A stretch of DNA of 44,810 bases. Origin: Helicobacteraceae bacterium. Its GTDB lineage: Bacteria > Campylobacterota > Campylobacteria > Campylobacterales > Sulfurimonadaceae. The translations under genes were made by a program, and so were the position numbers. Positions 15,513 through 23,054 of the stretch are shown in pieces. Location: contig JAGGTH010000080.1 in the NCBI GenBank assembly GCA_021163845.1, forward strand, positions 1 through 44,810. The letters are read 5' to 3'. Below the pieces are notes generated by a model. It ran no database searches. It saw only the letters and a list, made by a program, of their open reading frames with translations, and was not told the origin of the DNA. How positions within the stretch are numbered: position 1 is the first letter of the stretch; the number at the start of each line of letters is the position of its first letter.

Positions 15513-16538
15513 ATGCCTATACGTGTATTAATTGTAGATGATAGTGCTACTGCAAGAGCAGTACTCCATGATATCTTAGACTCAGATCCAGATATAGTAG
15601 TCGTTGGAACTGCCTATGATGCTTTCATCGCACGAGACAAGATTATCGAACTTCGTCCCGATGTTATTTGTTTGGATGTAGAGATGCCCCGAATGGACGG
15701 GATCACTTTTTTAAAACGCCTCATGCATTATATGCCGCTTCCTGTTGTTATGGTCTCTTCTCTTACACAATCGGGCGCAAAAACTACACTCGCAGCACTC
15801 GAGGCGGGAGCTGTCGATTTTGTGGCAAAACCACACTCTTATATCTTTGATGGCAAAGAGCAGATGCGCAATGAACTTATCACGAAGATCAAGTCTGCAT
15901 CAAAAGCAAAAGTTATTCAGCATACTTTACGAGAGTCTATACAAGTAAATACCTCTTCTCTTTTGGAAACAACGAATAAAATATTGGCAATAGGAGCTTC
16001 TACGGGAGGTACTGAGGCACTCAAAGATGTTCTTATGAGACTTCCACGTAATGCACCGGGAACAGTAATCGTACAACATATGCCCGCTGATTTTGTAACA
16101 CCATTTGCAGAAAGGCTCAATACTTTGTGTTCTATAGAAGTGAGAGAAGCATGCAATGGTGATTCTATCATCCCAGGTGTTGCACTTATTGCCCCAGGAG
16201 ATTATCACATGGTTGTGAGACGTTCGGGAGCACGCTATTATGTAGAGATAGGGAGTGGAGAAAAAATATCTGGACACCGCCCCTCAGTTGATGTGATGAT
16301 GCACTCCGTAGCTAAAATTGCAGGTGCCAATGCTGTTGGAGTGATTCTAACAGGGATGGGAAGAGATGGGGCAAAGGGTCTCCTCGCTATGCGTAATGCA
16401 GGCGCAAAAACAATTGGTCAAGATGAGATGAGTTGCGTTGTTTACGGTATGCCAAAAGTAGCTTTTGAGCTTGGTGCCGTAGAGCGACAACTCCCACTCC
16501 ATAAAATAGCCGATGGGATAGTAGAGTCTCTTTCGTGA
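15513..16538 (+). CDS. cheB: CheB methylesterase with N-terminal receiver
   Basis: The 341-residue protein has a receiver domain (acidic pair D9/D10, acceptor D55 in VICLDVEMPRMDG, KPHS after the last strand). A linker follows, then the methylesterase domain with the nucleophile S163 in GASTGGTEAL, the His in IVQHMPADF and the Asp in LTGMGRDGAKGL. It removes methyl groups from receptors when phosphorylated by CheA. Campylobacter CheB usually lacks the receiver, so this full-length form supports a distinct chemosensory system. A GGAAATTT ribosome site precedes the ATG. It is the last gene of the island. Confidence 0.95.
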   Translation: MPIRVLIVDDSATARAVLHDILDSDPDIVVVGTAYDAFIARDKIIELRPDVICLDVEMPRMDGITFLKRLMHYMPLPVVMVSSLTQSGAKTTLAALEAGAVDFVAKPHSYIFDGKEQMRNELITKIKSASKAKVIQHTLRESIQVNTSSLLETTNKILAIGASTGGTEALKDVLMRLPRNAPGTVIVQHMPADFVTPFAERLNTLCSIEVREACNGDSIIPGVALIAPGDYHMVVRRSGARYYVEIGSGEKISGHRPSVDVMMHSVAKIAGANAVGVILTGMGRDGAKGLLAMRNAGAKTIGQDEMSCVVYGMPKVAFELGAVERQLPLHKIADGIVESLS

Positions 16539-16647
16539 ATGTTTTCCCTGATGCTTCAAAAAAAGAACTGGATCACTCTCAAAGGGAAAATACACCCTAA
16601 CACGATACAAATTGCAACGCAAAATTTTAAATATATCTTTTTTGAGC

Positions 16648-16653
16648 TATAAT
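16648..16653 (+). promoter_or_regulatory. -10 element for the DUF4160/DUF2442 pair
   Basis: TATAAT lies 14 bases before the ATG at 16667 in a very AT-rich stretch. That leaves only about seven bases of leader for that ATG, but about 22 for the TTG at 16682. An upstream inverted pair, TTTTCCCT (16542-16549) and AGGGAAAA (16583-16590), lies between cheB and this promoter with no clear role. Confidence 0.5.
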
Positions 16654-16666
16654 TTAAAAAGATAAA

Positions 16667-16909
16667 ATGAAGGTTAATAGTTTGCCAACTCTTTTGAATA
16701 TTAGTGGATTTAAGTTCTTTTTTTATGCGAATGAACATGAACCTAAACACATACATGTAATTAAAGGTGAAGGATTTGCTAAAATAGAGTTAAATAGCCT
16801 GAGAGTAGTGCAGAATTATTTAAAGCCAAAAGATTTAAAAGCCGCAATGGCTTTAGTTGAAGAGCATCAAAAAGAGTTTGAAAGGGTATGGGATGAATGG
16901 TTTAATTAA
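16667..16909 (+). CDS. DUF4160 domain protein
   Basis: This 80-residue protein carries the DUF4160 signature: LPTLLNISGFKFFFYANEH followed by EPKHIHV, and ending with a helical VEEHQKEFERVWDEWF. DUF4160 genes are typically paired with DUF2442 genes, as here, and the pair is often listed as toxin-antitoxin-like, though its activity is not established to my knowledge. A second start, TTG at 16682, would give the family's usual opening (M)PT. It has AAGG eight bases upstream and suits the promoter better, so the annotated ATG may be five codons too early. Confidence 0.8.
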   Translation: MKVNSLPTLLNISGFKFFFYANEHEPKHIHVIKGEGFAKIELNSLRVVQNYLKPKDLKAAMALVEEHQKEFERVWDEWFN

Positions 16910-17138
16910 AGGCTTAGAGGTACACTTTGATGATACTTATTTACATGTAAAGCTTGAAGATGGGCGTATTATATCTACTCCATTAGATTGGTACAAACCC
17001 TTAAAAAAAGTCTCAATAGAACAGTTAAAAGCGTATCGTTTTATTTGTCAGAACACAGGTATTGAGTGGGAAGGTATCGACTACCATCTCAGTATCGAAG
17101 GGATGTTACACACCTCTTCACAAAATAGCGCAGCTTAA
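16893..17138 (+). CDS. DUF2442 domain protein
   Basis: The 81-residue protein matches DUF2442: a strand-rich core VHFDDTYLHVKLEDGR, the motif TPLDWYKPLKK, and the closing WEGIDYHLSIEGML. The ATG at 16893 lies inside the DUF4160 gene, giving a 17-base overlap and probable coupled translation. DUF2442 proteins have been suggested to be the antitoxin or DNA-binding member of such pairs; that is not shown here. The gene ends five bases before the RDD protein, which may share the transcript. Confidence 0.8.
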   Translation: MNGLIKGLEVHFDDTYLHVKLEDGRIISTPLDWYKPLKKVSIEQLKAYRFICQNTGIEWEGIDYHLSIEGMLHTSSQNSAA

Positions 17139-17143
17139 GAAAA

Positions 17144-17671
17144 ATGCAAACAACTCAAATCAATTATGCTGGCTTTTGGATCCGCTTTGTCGCTTCTTTT
17201 TTAGATACTCTTTTTTTGGCGCTGCCTTTGGGCGTTGTGATCTATTTTGTGAGTGATGGGGCGTGGTTTGACTGGGCACAATATTACCAAAATATCATGT
17301 ACGCACTCAGTGGCAACGCACAAAAAGCGCTCGCGATGCAGCCACAAACCTCTCTTACTTGGGAGATCATCTTTGAGATCTCCGTTCTCGTTGTAACTAT
17401 TTTATTTTGGAGACGATGGAGGGGTGCGACCCCTGGCAAAAAGTTTGTGGGGATCAAAATTGTTGATGCACAAACACTTGGTGATATCACCAACACACAA
17501 GCCATCACTCGTTCTTTGGGTTATATTGTCTCAGTGATGACGCTACTTATTGGCTTTTTGATGGTTGCTTTTCGCAAAGATAAACGTGGGCTTCATGATC
17601 TGCTAGGAGGCACAGTCGTTATCTACGAGCAAGATTCTCAAGAAGAACAGGCAACTCTCCCAAAGATCTAA
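17144..17671 (+). CDS. RDD family membrane protein
   Basis: This 175-residue inner-membrane protein has the RDD signature residues in order: Arg in GFWIRFVASFLDT, Asp in the same helix, and a later Asp in KRGLHDLLGGT. Membrane helices lie at about 12-33, 73-92 and 125-145. RRWRGATPGKKFVGIKIVD is also typical of the family. RDD proteins are poorly characterised, and some have been linked to ion transport. The last 53 bases overlap the end of the HAD gene on the opposite strand. Confidence 0.85.
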   Translation: MQTTQINYAGFWIRFVASFLDTLFLALPLGVVIYFVSDGAWFDWAQYYQNIMYALSGNAQKALAMQPQTSLTWEIIFEISVLVVTILFWRRWRGATPGKKFVGIKIVDAQTLGDITNTQAITRSLGYIVSVMTLLIGFLMVAFRKDKRGLHDLLGGTVVIYEQDSQEEQATLPKI

Positions 17672-18266
17672 GAAAGTGATCTGCTTTTGAGAGATCGTGT
17701 GTCTTGGTAAACTCATTGTGCACTACAGCACACTCTATCCCAGCATTCACCGCAGCACTCAGTCCCCTTTGAGAATCCTCGATCACCAAGCACTCATGCG
17801 GTTTTGCCCCAAACTTTGCCATCCCTGCTAAATAAGGATCTGGATGTGGCTTAGCTCGCGGATATTCCTCGACACAGAGGGTAAAATCCATATGCCCTAC
17901 TATCTCTCTATTATTGTGTATGAGATCAAAGTCAACACGTCTGGATGTTGTGACGATTCCCATCTTGTACTCTTGCTTCAGCTCTTTGAGCACATCTACC
18001 ACGCCCGCTATCTCGATCTCTTGGGTGTGTAAGAACTCTTGGTAGTAGCTATCTCTTTGCGCTCTTTTTTGTGCGATCTCTCTCTCAGAGTAGCCCACTT
18101 TTTTTGCAAGTTCCCACGCTGTACCACCACGTGCCATGATCTCCATATACACATCAAACTCTAGCGCGATATCCCACTCACTAAGTGCTTTTTTGTTTGC
18201 CTCGTAGTACCACATCTCGGTCTCGACCAAGACCCCATCATTATCAAATAAAAGAAATTTTTTCAT
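17619..18266 (-). CDS. HAD-superfamily phosphatase (beta-phosphoglucomutase/Gph-like)
   Basis: The 215-residue protein starts with the catalytic DxD motif (D8 and D10 in LFDNDGVLVETE). It has motif II Thr in IVTTSRR, the Lys in AKPHPDPYL and the acidic motif in CLVIEDSQRGLSAA. A helical cap sits between motif I and II, as in subfamily I HAD enzymes acting on small sugar phosphates. The substrate cannot be assigned. There is no recognisable ribosome site before the ATG, and a -10 sits six bases upstream, suggesting a leaderless message. Its 3' end overlaps the RDD gene by 53 bases. Confidence 0.87.
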   Translation of the reverse strand: MKKFLLFDNDGVLVETEMWYYEANKKALSEWDIALEFDVYMEIMARGGTAWELAKKVGYSEREIAQKRAQRDSYYQEFLHTQEIEIAGVVDVLKELKQEYKMGIVTTSRRVDFDLIHNNREIVGHMDFTLCVEEYPRAKPHPDPYLAGMAKFGAKPHECLVIEDSQRGLSAAVNAGIECAVVHNEFTKTHDLSKADHFLRSLGELPVLLENLARR

Positions 18267-18272
18267 AGTGCG

Positions 18273-18278
18273 ATTATA
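18273..18278 (-). promoter_or_regulatory. -10 element of the HAD gene, probably leaderless
   Basis: On the minus strand TATAAT is followed by only six bases before the HAD start codon, so transcription should begin at or next to the A of ATG. The region also holds the start of the divergent MgtC/DUF4010 gene, which has its own AAGGAGAAAG ribosome site. Confidence 0.5.
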
Positions 18279-18352
18279 ACAATATTTCTAAACGAGAGTG
18301 TAGATTAAGGCTATCTATGCTATTTTTTTAGCACAAGGAGAAAGTCGAGCAT

Positions 18353-19609
18353 ATGGAATTAATAATAGTCAAAGAGTTTGTTGTTGCAGCAATACTAGGT
18401 TTTATTATTGGGCTTCAAAGAGAGCTGAGTTTTTTTCATAATGACAAACCTATCTATATGGGTGCACGTACGCTCGCTATCATCTCACTCATTGGCTATC
18501 TCTCAACCAAACTCTACAAAGATTATCCTCTTATTTTAACCCTCTCTTTTTTACTTGTTGGGCTATTTTTACTCGCCTTTTATATTATCAATGCCTATAA
18601 CGACAAGCTTGAGAGAGGAAATACCACAGAATTTAGCGCACTTATCGCCTTTATTATGGGTGTACTTGTGTATGATTACTTAGAGTTTGCGATTTTTGCG
18701 ACCATTATTCTTATCGCGATTTTAGAGATCAAACCCAAACTCATTTCGCTTAAAAAAGAGATCAAAGAGAAAGACTCGCGAGCCACGATTTTATTTTTAC
18801 TTATGACCTTTGTAGTGCTCCCTATTTTGCCAAACCACACGATAGATCCTTATGATCTCTTCAACCCAAGACAGATCTGGCTGATGGTTATTCTCATCTC
18901 TGGACTCTCTTTTATCGGCTATATTGTCACACGCTTTTTTAGTGCGAGTAAGGGGCTTTTGGTGATGGGATTTTTTGGTGGACTTGCCTCTTCTACAGCG
19001 GTTACTCTCACCCTTTCAAAAAAAGCTTCAAGTAATAATGAAACGAACACCGCCCTTGTCGTGGCTATTGCCATCGCTTCGAGCACCATGTTTTTGCGTA
19101 TTATCCTTTGGACTTTTATTCTCGATCGAGAGCTTTTTGAAGCCCTTTTACTCCCTTATCTTTTGGCAACAGTTGTTGGATACACTTTTATCTACGCTAT
19201 CTACATCCAAACAAAACAAAAAGAGATCTCACAAGAGGTTGCCTTTCATAACCCCCTAGAGTTTCATACGGCACTCAAGATGGGAATCCTCTTTGGTGTG
19301 ATCTTTAGTGTGCTCTCTTTGGTCGATACCTATATGGGATCTTTGGGTGTGTATCTGGTCTCATTTCTCTCAGGTCTGAGTGATGTCGATGCGATCGTGC
19401 TTTCATTGGGGGAGCTTTTTAATGAAGCAAAACTCTCAAAAGAGGCTGTACTCTATGCCATCATTTTGGCAACAGTTGCAAATACTCTTACAAAAATCGT
19501 TATCTCCTTCATTGTGGGAAACCGCTTTATCGCACTCAAACTTTTCACCATATTTAGCCTCTCCTTGGTGGTTTTAGTCACATCTTTTTATTTTTTAGAG
19601 ATTATGTAG
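18353..19609 (+). CDS. MgtC/DUF4010 family membrane protein
   Basis: The 418-residue polytopic protein starts with an MgtC/SapB-like segment (AAILGFIIGLQRELS) and continues with the long DUF4010-type region of repeated hydrophobic helices. These include FFGGLASSTAVTLTLSKKA and FLSGLSDVDAIVLSLGEL, which hold conserved Ser, Asp and Gly residues typical of that family. I count about ten to twelve helices. A transport or magnesium-related role is often assumed for such proteins but is not established. It stands alone, divergent from the HAD gene, with AAGGAG before the ATG. Confidence 0.82.
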   Translation: MELIIVKEFVVAAILGFIIGLQRELSFFHNDKPIYMGARTLAIISLIGYLSTKLYKDYPLILTLSFLLVGLFLLAFYIINAYNDKLERGNTTEFSALIAFIMGVLVYDYLEFAIFATIILIAILEIKPKLISLKKEIKEKDSRATILFLLMTFVVLPILPNHTIDPYDLFNPRQIWLMVILISGLSFIGYIVTRFFSASKGLLVMGFFGGLASSTAVTLTLSKKASSNNETNTALVVAIAIASSTMFLRIILWTFILDRELFEALLLPYLLATVVGYTFIYAIYIQTKQKEISQEVAFHNPLEFHTALKMGILFGVIFSVLSLVDTYMGSLGVYLVSFLSGLSDVDAIVLSLGELFNEAKLSKEAVLYAIILATVANTLTKIVISFIVGNRFIALKLFTIFSLSLVVLVTSFYFLEIM

Positions 19610-19641
19610 CATAACTTTTATTTATATTCACACTTTTGTGA

Positions 19642-19647
19642 TAAAAT
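19642..19647 (+). promoter_or_regulatory. -10 element of metY
   Basis: TAAAAT within TGTGATAAAATACC lies 28 bases before the ATG at 19675, after the stop of the membrane-protein gene. The spacing is normal for a housekeeping promoter; no convincing -35 is seen, as is usual in Campylobacterota. Confidence 0.4.
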
Positions 19648-19674
19648 ACCGAAAATTTGATATATGGAATAGTT

Positions 19675-20940
19675 ATGGATTTACAAACACTCGCACTTCA
19701 CGCAGGATACGAAAAAGACTCACAAGGGACAATGGCTGTGCCGATCTATCAGACAACAGCTTATGAATTTCGTGATGTTGAACACGCGGCAAACCTTTTT
19801 TCTCTCAAAGAGCTAGGCAATATCTACACACGCCTCAACAACCCGACAACAGATGTTTTTGAAAAAAGATTTGCCGAACTTGAGGGGGGCGCTGCAGCAA
19901 TTGCCACTTCTAGTGGGATGAGTGCAATTTTCTTTGCGATTGCCAACGCTGCAGAGGCTGGGGATAATATCGTATGTGCAAAACAACTCTACGGTGGAAG
20001 CCTTACACAAACTGCTCATACGCTCAAGCGTTTTGGGATAGAAGCGCGTTTTTTTAATGTGCATAAACCCGAAGAGATCGAGGGGCTTGTGGATGGTAAA
20101 ACAAAGGTGATCTTCTTTGAATCGCTTACAAACCCAAGCATAGACGTGGCAGATATCGATGCGATCGTCGCAATAGCAAACAAGCACAATATTTTAACAG
20201 TAGTGGACAATACTGTTGCGACTCCTATACTTTGCCGTCCTCTTGCTCATGGTGTGGATGTAACGGTGCACAGTGCGAGTAAATATACAACAGGGCAAGG
20301 TCTTGCAATTGGTGGGATCTTGGTAGAGCGTAAAAATCTTACTGAAAAACTCAAAAACAATCCTCGTTATGCACACTTTAACGAGCCAGATGCTTCGTAT
20401 CATGGACTTGTTTATACAGAAGTTGGGCTTCCTCCTTTTTGCCTTCGTGCACGTCTCTCTTTACTTCGAGATCTAGGAGCGGTGAGCTCTCCTTTTAACT
20501 CTTGGCTCTTTATTCAAGGGATGGAAACTCTCTCGCTTCGTATGCGTGAACACTCAGCAAATGCACTCGCTTTAGCAGAATTTTTAGAGTCACATCCAAG
20601 GGTGAAAAAAGTAAACTACCCAGGGCTCAAAAGCAATGCAAACTATGCAAATGCACAAAAATATTTTGACAAAGGTGCATGCAGTGGGCTTTTAAGCTTT
20701 GAGGTCGCAACGCTTGAAGAAGCAACAAAGATTGTAAACGCAACCAAACTTTACTCTTTAGTGGTAAATATCGGTGACTCAAAATCGATCATCACCCACC
20801 CTGCTTCTACAACGCACCAACAATTAACGACTGAGGAGCTTGAAGCGTGTGGCGTGCCAGCTGGACTTATCCGTATCTCATGTGGTTTAGAATCGATCAA
20901 TGACCTCATCAATGATATACGTCAAGCGCTTGATGCGTAG
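19675..20940 (+). CDS. metY: O-acetylhomoserine sulfhydrylase (aminocarboxypropyltransferase)
   Basis: This 421-residue Cys/Met-metabolism PLP enzyme is predicted to make homocysteine from O-acetylhomoserine and sulfide. PLP Lys is K203 in HSASKYTTGQGLAIGG. Other family marks are YTRLNNPTTDVFEKR near the start, ATSSGMSAIFFAI and, near the end, GDSKSIITHPASTTHQ. The length of about 420 residues fits MetY better than the shorter cystathionine enzymes. I use the ATG at 19675 because the protein then starts in the usual way (MDLQTLALHAGYE); an in-frame TTG six codons earlier is less likely. A sulfide-using enzyme would suit a sulfur-oxidising organism. Confidence 0.92.
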   Translation: MDLQTLALHAGYEKDSQGTMAVPIYQTTAYEFRDVEHAANLFSLKELGNIYTRLNNPTTDVFEKRFAELEGGAAAIATSSGMSAIFFAIANAAEAGDNIVCAKQLYGGSLTQTAHTLKRFGIEARFFNVHKPEEIEGLVDGKTKVIFFESLTNPSIDVADIDAIVAIANKHNILTVVDNTVATPILCRPLAHGVDVTVHSASKYTTGQGLAIGGILVERKNLTEKLKNNPRYAHFNEPDASYHGLVYTEVGLPPFCLRARLSLLRDLGAVSSPFNSWLFIQGMETLSLRMREHSANALALAEFLESHPRVKKVNYPGLKSNANYANAQKYFDKGACSGLLSFEVATLEEATKIVNATKLYSLVVNIGDSKSIITHPASTTHQQLTTEELEACGVPAGLIRISCGLESINDLINDIRQALDA

Positions 20941-20954
20941 AGATTTAACTTTGT

Positions 20955-20960
20955 TATAAG
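20955..20960 (+). promoter_or_regulatory. -10 element of the SlyD-like gene
   Basis: TATAAG lies 46 bases before the ATG at 21006, in the short gap after metY. It is a plausible housekeeping -10, although transcription may also continue from metY. Confidence 0.4.
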
Positions 20961-21005
20961 CCTAATTTGTTAGAGTGGTGCCTTACAAAACACAAGGAGA
21001 ACAAT

Positions 21006-21425
21006 ATGGCTATTAATAACGACCAAGTAGTTACAATGAAATATGAAGTAAAAGTAGGAGACAATGTTATTGATAGTAATGTTGACAAGGAACCTTTAGA
21101 ATTTACCTTTGGTGCTGGACAGATCATCGGTGGATTAGAGTCTAGAATCGCGCATTTGAATGAAGGTGAAGAGGTATCTGTGGTGATCCCTGCTGAGGAA
21201 GCGTATGGTGAGTACAACCCAGAAGCGATGCAAAAGCTTCCAAAAGAGCAGTTTGATGGAATTGAACTCTCAGAGGGCTTACCACTTCAAGGGCAAGGTG
21301 CAGACGGACAACCAGTACAAGTGACTGTCAAAGAGATCTATGATGATGAAGTTCTAATCGACTTCAATCACCCTTTAGCAGGGCAAGACCTTAGCTTTAA
21401 TGTAAATATTCTCTCTATCAGATAA
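21006..21425 (+). CDS. slyD: SlyD-like FKBP-type peptidyl-prolyl isomerase
   Basis: This 139-residue protein has the SlyD layout: an FKBP half (VTMKYEVKVGDNVIDSN, FGAGQIIGGLE), an inserted chaperone (IF) domain around EAYGEYNPEAMQKLPKEQF, and the return strand DFNHPLAGQDLSFNV. It catalyses prolyl isomerisation and acts as a folding helper in the cytoplasm. It lacks the His-rich metal-binding tail of E. coli SlyD. The ATG at 21006 follows AAGGAGAAC; the frame extends 13 codons upstream without a ribosome site. A strong terminator follows immediately. Confidence 0.92.
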   Translation: MAINNDQVVTMKYEVKVGDNVIDSNVDKEPLEFTFGAGQIIGGLESRIAHLNEGEEVSVVIPAEEAYGEYNPEAMQKLPKEQFDGIELSEGLPLQGQGADGQPVQVTVKEIYDDEVLIDFNHPLAGQDLSFNVNILSIR

Positions 21426-21431
21426 GCTTCA

Positions 21432-21467
21432 GACAAGAGTTTTTCTCTTGTCTTTACCTCTTTTTTT
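21432..21467 (+). terminator. Rho-independent terminator after slyD
   Basis: GACAAGAG (21432-21439) and CTCTTGTC (21445-21452) form an eight-pair perfect stem with a five-T loop. TTTACC and then a seven-T run (21462-21468) follow. It separates slyD from the convergent HD-GYP gene. Confidence 0.85.
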
Positions 21468-22923
21468 AATCCTGAAAATTATCACGAATCGATAAGAACT
21501 TATCTAGATTCTCAAAGAAAAGATCAATAAGATTTGGATCAAAATGTTTTCCACTCTCTTGTTTAAAAAGATCTAATATTCTCTCCAATTCCCACGCTTT
21601 TTTATAACATCTATCGTGCCCCAAAGCATCAAATACATCTGCAATCGCCGTAATACGTCCATAGATAGGAATATCTTCTGCCCGGAGCCCTTGAGGATAT
21701 CCGCTACCATCATACTTTTCATGGTGTGTTAAAGCGACTTGTGCTGAGGCTCTAAGGATGGGACGATTCGAGTGCTTGAGCATCTCATAGCCTATCATAG
21801 CATGCGATTTCATGATCTCAAACTCTTCGCTTGTAAGCTTACCGGGCTTATTTAAAATAGAATCAGGGATCCCCACTTTACCAATATCATGCATAGGAGA
21901 TGCTTGTTTAAGCAGGCTTGCTTCGTTTTCACTAAGTCCTACAAGCTTGGCTAAGAGGTAAGAGTATTCGGCTACACGTTTTACATGTAGACCCGTTTCT
22001 TGGCTTCGTGTTTCCCCTATCGCTCCCATCGTAAGCACGACCTCTTTTTGTGTATTGATGATCTCTTCATTGAGTTCAAATATCTCTGTGACATCATGCA
22101 TGATCTGTAGATACTCTATCACCTCTCCATCACGACGTAGCATTGGATAAAAGAGTGTATTGGTGATATACTCTGAGCCATCTTTTGCAACATTTGTAAG
22201 AATATGATTTGCCGTGAATCTTTGAGAGAGGCGCTGTGCTATTTGCTCACAAAGTTTCGAGTCTCTATGTTTATGATGACGCAGATCTGAACAATTTTTT
22301 CCGATAAGTTCTTGCAGTGTATAGCCACTAAGATCACAAAACTTTTTATTTGCATACGTGATGCTATTATTTGTATCAGTTTTTATCACCGCGGTAATTG
22401 AGTTGATCGCATCTTCATATTGGGATGTATAGTAAAGATTATCCTCTAGGTTTTCACTCTTAGAGTCCAGTTCATGTCTGAGGAGATTTTTATACTCCTC
22501 GAGTTCTGTAACATCGGTACGTATCCCTATATATTCTTTAAAGCTTCCATCTAGATTATAGATAGGAGTGATCTCAGAGATCACGTAATAGGCACGCCCA
22601 TCTTTACGTTTATTCTTTACCATCCCCCTCCATATCTTGCCCGCCTTGATCGTTTTCCACATCTCTTTAAATACCTCTTTGGGCATATCTTCATGGCGAA
22701 CAAGATTATGGGGGCTTCCTAGAAGCTCTTCTCTAGTATATCCTGAGATCTCTTCAAAATTTTTATTGACCTCTGTTATGATCCCATCCGCATCAGTGAT
22801 TGAAAATATAGATGCTTCTTCGACGGTTTTTTTAAATTGTTCGAGATGGTAAATCTTCTCTTGCGCATCTCGAAGCTTTTGTGAAAGTTCTTCAAATTCT
22901 CTTTTATACTCCAGAATCTCCAT
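21466..22923 (-). CDS. PAS-PAS-HD-GYP cyclic-di-GMP phosphodiesterase
   Basis: The 485-residue cytoplasmic protein has a short coiled coil, an Aer-like first PAS domain (about 30-135, with HNLVRHEDMP and GMVKNKRKDGRAYYV), a second PAS (about 175-290) and an HD-GYP domain (about 300-470). The HD-GYP motifs are complete: HVKRVAEYS, MHDIGKVGIPD, THHEKYDGSGYPQGL and ITAIADVFDAL. It should hydrolyse c-di-GMP under redox or small-ligand control. I choose the ATG at 22923 because AAGGGAAG precedes it; an in-frame ATG eight codons earlier has no ribosome site. A paralogous HD-GYP domain is encoded at 43898. Confidence 0.92.
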   Translation of the reverse strand: MEILEYKREFEELSQKLRDAQEKIYHLEQFKKTVEEASIFSITDADGIITEVNKNFEEISGYTREELLGSPHNLVRHEDMPKEVFKEMWKTIKAGKIWRGMVKNKRKDGRAYYVISEITPIYNLDGSFKEYIGIRTDVTELEEYKNLLRHELDSKSENLEDNLYYTSQYEDAINSITAVIKTDTNNSITYANKKFCDLSGYTLQELIGKNCSDLRHHKHRDSKLCEQIAQRLSQRFTANHILTNVAKDGSEYITNTLFYPMLRRDGEVIEYLQIMHDVTEIFELNEEIINTQKEVVLTMGAIGETRSQETGLHVKRVAEYSYLLAKLVGLSENEASLLKQASPMHDIGKVGIPDSILNKPGKLTSEEFEIMKSHAMIGYEMLKHSNRPILRASAQVALTHHEKYDGSGYPQGLRAEDIPIYGRITAIADVFDALGHDRCYKKAWELERILDLFKQESGKHFDPNLIDLFFENLDKFLSIRDNFQD

Positions 22924-23054
22924 ACACTTCCCTTGAAACTTTTTCATAACTTTTTTATAATTGTATCGTTATTTTATTAGATTCACATTTTACCGACACT
23001 TCTTAAATACAGTGCATTTATAGTACCATTCGCTTAAACTTGCTAGGAGCTTGC

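Noticed and set aside
16542-16590. Inverted pair TTTTCCCT/AGGGAAAA after cheB as a terminator
   Set aside because: The loop is 33 bases and no T-run follows the right arm, so it is not a convincing terminator.
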